Source of the DNA: Anaerolineae bacterium
Lineage (GTDB): Bacteria > Chloroflexota > Anaerolineae > Aggregatilineales > Phototrophicaceae
Assembly: GCA_022843385.1 (NCBI GenBank)
Contig: JALHNT010000008.1
Span: forward strand, 113,547 to 177,546
DNA: 64,000 bases
Reading direction: 5' to 3'
This document shows positions 58,487 to 64,000 of this stretch, piece by piece. Under the pieces are notes generated by a model. That model was given only the letters and a program-made list of their open reading frames with translations, was not told the DNA's origin and did no database searches. Both the position numbers and the translations under genes were made by a program. Numbering within the stretch: the stretch's first letter is position 1; every line of letters starts with the position of its first letter.

Positions 58487-61078
58487 TCACTCGCTGCGGA
58501 GGGCGCGGGTGATGACCATCTGCCCCAGGCGCCACGCCGGATACAACCCCGCCGCCAGCGAGGCCAGCACCGCCACCGCGAACGCCTGCACAAATTCCCC
58601 CGGCAGCAGGTGAAGCTGCATCGTCCAGCCGAACGAGCGCACATTGATGACATACACCAGCACCAGCGCCAGTGCCAACCCGATCGGCAGCGCCAGCGCC
58701 CCGGCGGTGAAGCCCATCAGCCCGGTTTGCAGCAGGGTATAGCGCCAGAGCTGCGGCGTCGTCATGCCCGTCGCCCGCATCACCCCGTACTGGCGCGACT
58801 GCTCCAGTTGCAACGACATCAACGCGCTCAACACGCCGATGAAAGCCACCACCGTCGCCAGCAGTTGCAGCGCCCCGGTGATGGCGAAGGCATTCTCGAA
58901 CACCACGAACACCCCGTAGCGCAGATCGCCGTAGCTCTGCACCCGCAGATCATAGCCGCGCAGCGTCTCGCGCTGGAGTGTATCGATCACCGCCTGGGTA
59001 TCGGCACCGGGCGTGACATACACCGCGATGTTGGTGATGTACGGGTCATTCCACAGCCGCCGGTAGACCGGCTCGGCCATGAACACCGTCCCCTGATCAG
59101 TGGTGTAATCATAGAACACACCGGCCACTGTGAACGTCTGCTCACCCTGATCGGTCAGCAGCGCCAGGCGATTGTTCTGCGGCGTGATGCCCCGACGAAA
59201 GGCGAACGGCTCGCTGACGATCAGCGCGCCCCCCTGCATCGCCGCCCAGTAATCCCCGTCAGGCGCGTTGTTCCAGATGAAGCTGCGCCGCCCGCCGGAG
59301 ACATCCCGATCAATCACCGTCAGATTGACCAGCGGTAGCTCAGGATAAGCCGGGGCTGCCACTCGCGAGTCACGGACAATCGCCGTCGACTCCACCCCCG
59401 GCACCGCCCGAATGGCCTGCACCAGCGCCGGATCGGTGTTGGGCTGGGCGCTGGTGACCGTCAGCAGCGGCGGCGAAATATAGATGTCGGCGTTCAGGGT
59501 GGTATCCAGCCAGTCGGCCACCGTGTTGCGGAAGCTGCCGACCATGACGCTGACCCCCACGATCACACTCACGGCAATCGTCAGCGCTGCCACCGCGATG
59601 CTGGTGCGACTGAGCGAGCGCGTCACCGAGCGCGGGGCCATCCGCCCCACCACACCGAACAGCCGCCCCGTCACTGGAGCCGCCAGCCGCATCAGCGCGA
59701 TCATGACGATGGGGGTGAAGAGGGCGCTGCCGATGACGATGCAGAACAGCGCCAGAAAACTGACGATGATGCTGGTGGTCGGCAGTTGCAGCAAGCCAAT
59801 CCCCAGCAGATTCGCCAGCAGCGCCGCCACCGTCATCACCGGGATCAAGCGCTGCGCCCGTCGCTCATAATCGGAACGGCGCATCGTCCCCGCTGGCGGA
59901 GTCCGCGTGGCTTCATAAGCCGGGATCAGCGCCGCGATCAACGCCGCCGCCAGCCCGATGACCGCGCCCTTCAGCAGCGTCTCCAGCGGCACCACGATGC
60001 TCTGCACATTGACGGTGAAGAACAGATCGCTGACGGTGGTCGAGACCAGCCGCACCGCTGCCCGGCCAAAGATGATCCCCAGCGCTAACCCCAGCACCGT
60101 CCCGATCAGACCGAGCAGGGCGGCTTCCCCCAGGATCAGCGTGAACACCTGCTGCCGCGTCGCCCCCAGCGCCCGCAGGATGCCCAGCAGCGGACGGCGC
60201 TGCACCACGCTGAAGGTGACGGTGTTGTAGATCAGAAAGACGCCCACCACCAGCGCCAGCAGACTGAGCGCCTGAAGGTTCAGCTCGAAGGCGGCGGTCA
60301 TCTGCTCGATGGTCGTGTTATCGGCATTGGCGTTCATCAGACTCGCCCCGGCCGGCAGCCGGTCACGGATCAGTTGCAGGTCGTAATCGGGCGGCAGGAT
60401 CAGGTCGATGCGCGTGATCTGCCCCGGCGACCCGGCGATGGCCTGGGCGGTGGCGATGTCGGTCAGCAGCAGGTTATCGAGCGCCTGTTGGCTGGCGCGG
60501 TCAGCCGGTTGCAGCAGCCCGATGATCGTCAGCGCCGCCCGCCGGTCATTGGCCTGCACCAGCAGTTCATCCCCCGCTTGCAGGCCGAAGCGCTCGGCCA
60601 GCGTCGCGCTCAGGAGGACAGTGTTCGGTTGGGCGATGAAGGCATTGATGGCGTCGGCGGCGTTCCCGGCGGGGTTGCTGCTCCCGCCCGGCTCATCCGA
60701 TTGGGTCACCGCCACGCTGGTCAGATAGCTGCGGAACGGCGCTTCCGCCAGCGGGTCCACCCCCAGCAGTTGCAGCGGTTGATCGCCGGTGTTCACCCCG
60801 CGCACATAGGTCTCGATGATCGGCGCACTCTGCCGCAGCCCCAGTTCCAGCCGCACCGTCCGATACAACCCGGTGGGCAGCCCGCCCGGCCCGCCGATGA
60901 TCTGGTGAGTGGATTGCCCGGCGATGCTCTCCGCGCTCAGGTTGAAGGCGCGATTGGCCGAGCTGTTGGCGATGTCGATGGCGATCACCATCGCCACCCC
61001 CAGCGCGATCCCCAGCACGAACAGGACGCTTTGTAACAGGCGGCGGCTGATATAGCGCTGCGCCAGACGAACCATCAT
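58487..61078 (-). CDS. FtsX-like ABC transporter permease (large, MacB/YbbP-type)
   Basis: An 863-aa inner-membrane protein: N-terminal helix, a long extracytoplasmic MacB-PCD-like domain, an FtsX domain with three helices (about 270-400), further helices (about 425-500), a second periplasmic domain, and a terminal FtsX domain (about 740-855; SALMSLQLEQSRQYGVMRATGM). This duplicated layout is that of lipoprotein- or lipid-related MacB/LolC/YbbP permeases. The matching ATPase gene is not beside it. The start is 61078 or the adjacent ATG at 61075; ribosome-binding site weak. It ends 25 bases before the nucleotidyltransferase start, same strand. Confidence 0.93.
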   Translation of the reverse strand: MMVRLAQRYISRRLLQSVLFVLGIALGVAMVIAIDIANSSANRAFNLSAESIAGQSTHQIIGGPGGLPTGLYRTVRLELGLRQSAPIIETYVRGVNTGDQPLQLLGVDPLAEAPFRSYLTSVAVTQSDEPGGSSNPAGNAADAINAFIAQPNTVLLSATLAERFGLQAGDELLVQANDRRAALTIIGLLQPADRASQQALDNLLLTDIATAQAIAGSPGQITRIDLILPPDYDLQLIRDRLPAGASLMNANADNTTIEQMTAAFELNLQALSLLALVVGVFLIYNTVTFSVVQRRPLLGILRALGATRQQVFTLILGEAALLGLIGTVLGLALGIIFGRAAVRLVSTTVSDLFFTVNVQSIVVPLETLLKGAVIGLAAALIAALIPAYEATRTPPAGTMRRSDYERRAQRLIPVMTVAALLANLLGIGLLQLPTTSIIVSFLALFCIVIGSALFTPIVMIALMRLAAPVTGRLFGVVGRMAPRSVTRSLSRTSIAVAALTIAVSVIVGVSVMVGSFRNTVADWLDTTLNADIYISPPLLTVTSAQPNTDPALVQAIRAVPGVESTAIVRDSRVAAPAYPELPLVNLTVIDRDVSGGRRSFIWNNAPDGDYWAAMQGGALIVSEPFAFRRGITPQNNRLALLTDQGEQTFTVAGVFYDYTTDQGTVFMAEPVYRRLWNDPYITNIAVYVTPGADTQAVIDTLQRETLRGYDLRVQSYGDLRYGVFVVFENAFAITGALQLLATVVAFIGVLSALMSLQLEQSRQYGVMRATGMTTPQLWRYTLLQTGLMGFTAGALALPIGLALALVLVYVINVRSFGWTMQLHLLPGEFVQAFAVAVLASLAAGLYPAWRLGQMVITRALRSE

Positions 61079-61128
61079 GGCAATTGACCCGCAGGTTAAC
61101 CGATCTCTCGTTAGTATACGGGCATTTG

Positions 61129-61168
61129 TGAAGCCGTGAACAAACGTTTAGCGGATGTTCATGCGGGG
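61129..61168 (+). repeat. Left 40-bp direct repeat flanking the RAYT locus
   Basis: A 40-base segment (containing GTGAACAAACGTTTAGCGGA) recurs with one mismatch at 61883-61922 in the same orientation. The two copies bracket the transposase gene and its two perfect palindromes, so the whole 0.75-kb locus lies between direct repeats. Confidence 0.88.
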
Positions 61169-61227
61169 TGCGTCACACCGCGCCATAGGGATATTTTGTC
61201 GTCCGTTCGATACATCCAACATCATCC

Positions 61228-61255
61228 GTAGGGGCGGTTCGCGAACCGCCCCTAC
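61228..61255. repeat. Perfect 28-bp REP palindrome, downstream of RAYT
   Basis: GTAGGGGCGGTTCG is followed directly by its exact reverse complement. It is 5 bases from the end of the transposase gene and identical to the palindrome at 61824-61851. It is followed by an extra AGCCCCTAC. Confidence 0.92.
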
Positions 61256-61260
61256 AGCCC

Positions 61261-61797
61261 CTACAGATTATCACGCACATACAGGTTATCCTGCCGCCAG
61301 TTAGCGGGATTGCTCTGAATGTACTGCCGAATGGCATTCAGACCGGCTTCATTGCGGATGATATGTTCGTAATAATTCCGCTGCCAGACCGGTGCGCCGG
61401 GCGTGTCGCGCTGCTGGTTAATCACTTTAGCCGACATCGTCTTAAATGCGCCAATCAATCGTCCCAACGGTTTCCGCTCTGTAGGGGCGGTTCGTGAACC
61501 GCCCTCTGTTGGTGAACCGCCCTTGTCCGTAATCAGCAATATCCCGTGCAGATGATTTGGCATCACCACCCAGGCATCCAACACCACATAAGGGTATCGT
61601 TCTGCCAACCCTGCCCAACTTTCACCAACAATCTTCCCATATTCGTTCAGGCACATCTCCATCGTGTCGTTGATGTTTCCGAATAATTCACCGCGATCTG
61701 CCGTACAAACGGTGACAAAATACGCGCCTTCCTGCCGGTAATCATAATCGCGCAGGCGGATGCTGTGCCGATGGTGTTTTTCGGGATCATATGGCAT
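61261..61797 (-). CDS. rayT: REP-associated tyrosine transposase (RAYT, Y1 family)
   Basis: A 178-aa single-strand DNA transposase-like protein. The HUH-type motif is PNHLHGI (His82, His84) and the catalytic Tyr lies in WQRNYYEHIIRNE (Tyr142 or Tyr143), typical of RAYT/TnpA-REP proteins that handle REP palindromes. The ATG at 61797 (AAGGGAG 5 bases upstream) is chosen over the GTG at 61803, which the ribosome-binding site would crowd. Perfect palindromes lie just after and just before the gene and a third imperfect one lies inside it, coding residues ~99-107. This is a domesticated or still active element, with no other transposition gene. Confidence 0.95.
   Translation of the reverse strand: MPYDPEKHHRHSIRLRDYDYRQEGAYFVTVCTADRGELFGNINDTMEMCLNEYGKIVGESWAGLAERYPYVVLDAWVVMPNHLHGILLITDKGGSPTEGGSRTAPTERKPLGRLIGAFKTMSAKVINQQRDTPGAPVWQRNYYEHIIRNEAGLNAIRQYIQSNPANWRQDNLYVRDNL
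61481..61505. repeat. REP-like palindrome inside the RAYT coding sequence
   Basis: GTAGGGGCGGTTCGTGAACC and on, the same unit as the flanking palindromes with one central change and truncated at the end. It is in frame and encodes part of a Gly/Ser/Thr/Arg loop (GGSRTAPTER). Confidence 0.8.
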
Positions 61798-61823
61798 AGG
61801 CACTCCCTTCTCGGAAACAGTCC

Positions 61824-61851
61824 GTAGGGGCGGTTCGCGAACCGCCCCTAC
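61824..61851. repeat. Perfect 28-bp REP palindrome, upstream of RAYT
   Basis: Identical to the palindrome at 61228-61255, 27 bases upstream of the transposase start. Its GTAGGGGCGG arms recur inside the gene and, in variant form, at 4653-4681 and 43562-43589. Confidence 0.92.
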
Positions 61852-61882
61852 ATGCCATTATCAGTCAGTATAATTCGATCTA

Positions 61883-61922
61883 TGAAGGCGTGAACAAACG
61901 TTTAGCGGATGTTCATGCGGGG
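61883..61922 (+). repeat. Right 40-bp direct repeat flanking the RAYT locus
   Basis: Second copy of the direct repeat at 61129-61168, one mismatch (G for C), same orientation. It ends about 45 bases upstream of the promoter of the terminal STAND gene. Confidence 0.88.
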
Positions 61923-61967
61923 CGAAATAGACCGTGCGAATCCCGTAGCGTCAGAAACGAATTTCGC

Positions 61968-61973
61968 TACAAT
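61968..61973 (+). promoter_or_regulatory. -10 element of the terminal STAND gene
   Basis: TACAAT in the context CGCTACAATAATC. It lies 38 bases before the proposed start at 62006 and 20 bases before the GGAGG at 61994-61998, so the transcript would have a short leader. The -35 is not consensus. Confidence 0.5.
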
Positions 61974-62005
61974 AATCTTATCTCAGGAGTCTGGGAGGCA
62001 TCATC

Positions 62006-64000
62006 ATCGTCGCGCGCGTCATTCGCTATCTGATCTTCGTAGCTCTGCTGGTCGTCTTTTTGGGCGCATCAGTTGTAACCATTTCGTCCGGTGGTGAAAA
62101 CATCGGTCTGGCATTGGCGACGGCGCTGCTGGCGGTAATGGGCTTCCCCCAGACCTACGAATGGCTGAATGATCGCATCGGCCCGGCCCGTGATCTCCGT
62201 CCTAAAGATGCCGGACGCCCAGATCAACCCGGCACAGTGGACGAGTATCTCGCTGGACGACTTCGTGCCTTTGCCGATGAGGAACGCCGTTTTGTGCCAT
62301 TGGAACTGGTCGTCAAGCCGGAGTATCAATCAGGCGAATCGGCCCCCACCGATGACATTGACAGCCTATACCGCCAGTATCAAGGACGCTTCGTCCTGAT
62401 CGGCGACCCCGGCGCGGGAAAATCGACCAGCCTGCGCGCCCTGATGCGTCAGGCTATTCAGCGCTATCGGCAAGACCCACGCAGCTACCCCATCCCGGTC
62501 TGGATCAGTCTGGGCGAAGGCGCGAATCCAGTGGATTTCGATGCCCTGCTCAAGAAATGGTGGGACGAGCGTTGTTATCTGCCGGGCACACCCGAAAAGG
62601 AAATCCGCCAGAACCACCTGTTGCTTTTCCTCGATGGTCTGAACGAGATGCCGTTTGACAGCCGTGATGACCGGGCGCAGGCGCTGCGAACCTTTCTCGA
62701 ACATAACCGCGAAGTCCAGGCCATCGTGACCTGCCGCATCCGCGATTATGAAGATGATGAGAAGCTCAAGCTGCCGCTGCCGGTGGTGCAGGTGCTACCA
62801 CTCGATGATGACCGCATTCAGGACTTCATCACTCGAAACGGCGGCGATGACCGGCTGTGGCAGGCGATCCAGGACGATGAGGTGCCGCGTTCGCTGGCGG
62901 CTAACCCTTACAATCTGTACCAGCTCATCCAGGTGTACCGTGATCCAGCGCGCAAGGCTGAAGATACCCCGCTTCCACGCGACCTGAAACAGCTTTACCG
63001 CAGGTATCTGCGCGTGACCTATGATCGTTATACCCGCGAACGCCTGGAGCAGCGCGACTCGCAGACCCCTTTGCTCAAGCTGCCCCTGCCCAAACTGGAG
63101 AAACGCCTGGGGCAGCTTGGCTTTGCCATGCTGGCTGAGCGGAAAGGTGCCTCCGCCGATCTGGAGTGGGCACTGCACAGGCGGCGGCGCTGGCGGTGGG
63201 GCGAGCAGGCCATCCAGGATGGTCTGGATCTGGGGGTGTTGGTTGGCGATGGACGAAACATCCGCTTCTACCACCAATCGCTGCATGGGTATTTCGCTAT
63301 CGAACCGCTCAGCCGGGCGTTGACCGTCTCTGGCGGCTTTGACCGCCTTATCAAAAATCCAATCGCATTGATACGACAGATCGGCGATCTGGGTGAAGCC
63401 AGCAGACCAGCAGTGGATGCGCTTGTTCGAAAACTATCAAACATTGATGTGGATGTTCGCCGCGCTGTTGTTGATGCGCTAAGGCAGATCAAGGATACAC
63501 GAGCCGTACCCGCTTTAATCGAGCGCCTATCTGATGGGGATTGGGTTATTTGCGTCGCTGTTGCTGGGGCGCTAGGGGCGATCAAGGATACACGAGCCGT
63601 ACCCGCTTTAATCGAGCGCCTAACCGATCAGAATTCCAACGTTCGCCGTGTTGCTGCTTACGCGCTAAGGGAGATCAAAGATATACGAGCCGTACCCGTA
63701 TTGATCGAGTGCCTGACCGATCAGAATTCCAACGTTCGCGGCGCTGCTGTTGAGGCGCTAGGGGCGATCAAGGATACACGAGCCATAACTGCTTTGATCG
63801 AACGCCTAGCTGATGAGGAGGATTGGGATATTCGCGACGCTGTTGCTAAGGCGCTAGTTCAGATTGGAGAAGCAGCCGTACCCGCATTGATCGAGTGCCT
63901 GACCGATCAGAATTCCAACGTTCGCGGCGCTGCTGTTGAGGCGCTAGGGGCGATCAAGGATACACGAGCCGTACCCGCTTTGATCGAACGCCTAGCTGAT
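62006..64000 (+). CDS. Membrane-anchored NACHT-like STAND NTPase with tandem HEAT repeats (partial)
   Basis: At least 665 codons, open at the window end. An N-terminal transmembrane helix (IRYLIFVALLVVFLGASVV) and a second (LALATALLAVMGF) precede a NACHT-like NTPase: Walker A GDPGAGKSTSLRAL near residue 133, Walker B LLLFLDGLNEMP near 207, then IVTCRIRDYED as sensor. From about residue 462 to the end are PBS-lyase-type HEAT repeats of 31 residues (IKDTRAVPALIERLTDQNSN, VRRVAAYALREI), about six seen. No ATG, GTG or TTG lies between the upstream stop (TAA at 61973) and helix 1; the ATC at 62006 has GGAGG 7 bases upstream and is proposed as start. Resembles innate-immunity or conflict STAND proteins, but no effector domain is visible so far. 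Confidence 0.88.
   Translation, partial: MVARVIRYLIFVALLVVFLGASVVTISSGGENIGLALATALLAVMGFPQTYEWLNDRIGPARDLRPKDAGRPDQPGTVDEYLAGRLRAFADEERRFVPLELVVKPEYQSGESAPTDDIDSLYRQYQGRFVLIGDPGAGKSTSLRALMRQAIQRYRQDPRSYPIPVWISLGEGANPVDFDALLKKWWDERCYLPGTPEKEIRQNHLLLFLDGLNEMPFDSRDDRAQALRTFLEHNREVQAIVTCRIRDYEDDEKLKLPLPVVQVLPLDDDRIQDFITRNGGDDRLWQAIQDDEVPRSLAANPYNLYQLIQVYRDPARKAEDTPLPRDLKQLYRRYLRVTYDRYTRERLEQRDSQTPLLKLPLPKLEKRLGQLGFAMLAERKGASADLEWALHRRRRWRWGEQAIQDGLDLGVLVGDGRNIRFYHQSLHGYFAIEPLSRALTVSGGFDRLIKNPIALIRQIGDLGEASRPAVDALVRKLSNIDVDVRRAVVDALRQIKDTRAVPALIERLSDGDWVICVAVAGALGAIKDTRAVPALIERLTDQNSNVRRVAAYALREIKDIRAVPVLIECLTDQNSNVRGAAVEALGAIKDTRAITALIERLADEEDWDIRDAVAKALVQIGEAAVPALIECLTDQNSNVRGAAVEALGAIKDTRAVPALIERLAD
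63487..64000 (+). repeat. Tandem 93-bp repeats coding HEAT units
   Basis: GATCAAGGATACACGAGCC-type starts lie at 63487, 63580, 63673, 63766, 63862 and 63952, spaced 93, 93, 93, 96 and 90 bases. Copies 1 and 2 share 43 identical bases (63487-63529 and 63580-63622). A block of 85 bases is identical between 63700-63784 and 63886-63970, two units apart. Identity at synonymous sites shows recent duplication or gene conversion. Confidence 0.93.

Noticed and set aside
63487..64000. Regular 93-base repeats as a CRISPR array
   Set aside because: Units are continuous, in frame with a HEAT protein, without spacers, and the period equals 31 codons.

Overview
The window is a bacterial chromosome segment of fairly high GC content. 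It most likely comes from the phylum Chloroflexota (Anaerolineae-like lineages). This rests on gene content only: an all-in-one 14-subunit nuo operon, SpoVS beside a PHP phosphoesterase in a non-Bacillus context, a bacterial translin with a DUF3467 protein, secreted proteins with Thr/Pro linkers, hybrid NarL-type two-component systems and many palindromic intergenic repeats. No rRNA, tRNA or CRISPR array was recognised.

Layout. 0.2-3.5 kb (minus): asnB, a protein resembling a decayed metallophosphoesterase, and a NYN-domain protein. 3.8-23.1 kb (plus): complete complex I in the order nuoA-B-C-D-E-F-[three accessory ORFs]-G-H-I-J-K-L-M-N, closed by a strong rho-independent terminator. Several subunits are unusual. 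NuoJ carries a ~225-residue extracytoplasmic insertion that reads as DUF4397 domains. NuoH has an extra N-terminal helix and a long Pro/Ala/Lys tail. NuoL has an Ala/Glu/His-rich and a His-rich insertion. 23.2-28.2 kb: a nonsense-interrupted antitoxin-like gene, an extracellular solute-binding protein, and a REC-PAS-GAF-histidine kinase with its NarL-type regulator. 28.2-37 kb: housekeeping and regulatory genes (ATPase, PHP, SpoVS, flavoprotein, tyrosine phosphatase, Cys/Met PLP enzyme, translin, DUF3467, aldo/keto reductase, DinB/ClbS). 37.2-48.4 kb: a STAND-NTPase/TPR protein, an MFS exporter, orphan ABC transport components, a Nudix/APH-like fusion, a MoxR ATPase, a membrane protein and an AraC regulator. 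48.5-50.3 kb: a cluster of small toxin/antitoxin- and HNH-type genes. 50.5-55.4 kb: a probable sugar or sugar-acid utilisation cluster (SDR, RraA-like, TauE-like, esterase-like hydrolase, GH4). 55.5-61.1 kb: an M23 peptidase, membrane transport proteins and a nucleotidyltransferase. 61.1-61.9 kb: a REP-associated transposase (RAYT) bracketed by perfect palindromes and a 40-bp direct repeat. 62.0 kb to the end: a membrane-anchored NACHT-like STAND NTPase whose C-terminal HEAT repeats are nearly identical at the DNA level; it runs off the window.

How parts work together. The nuo operon makes a proton-pumping NADH or ferredoxin:quinone oxidoreductase. The inserted NuoJ, NuoH and NuoL segments suggest a lineage-specific decoration of its outer face. 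The kinase/regulator pair and SpoVS are signalling genes. The sugar cluster plus separate solute-binding proteins and permeases point to a heterotroph importing carbohydrates and nucleosides. Most starts given here were chosen from Shine-Dalgarno spacing. Two genes (PHP phosphoesterase and terminal STAND protein) lack any AUG/GUG/UUG that would preserve their conserved or predicted N-termini and appear to use non-canonical starts. Bases 1-180 hold no recognisable gene.
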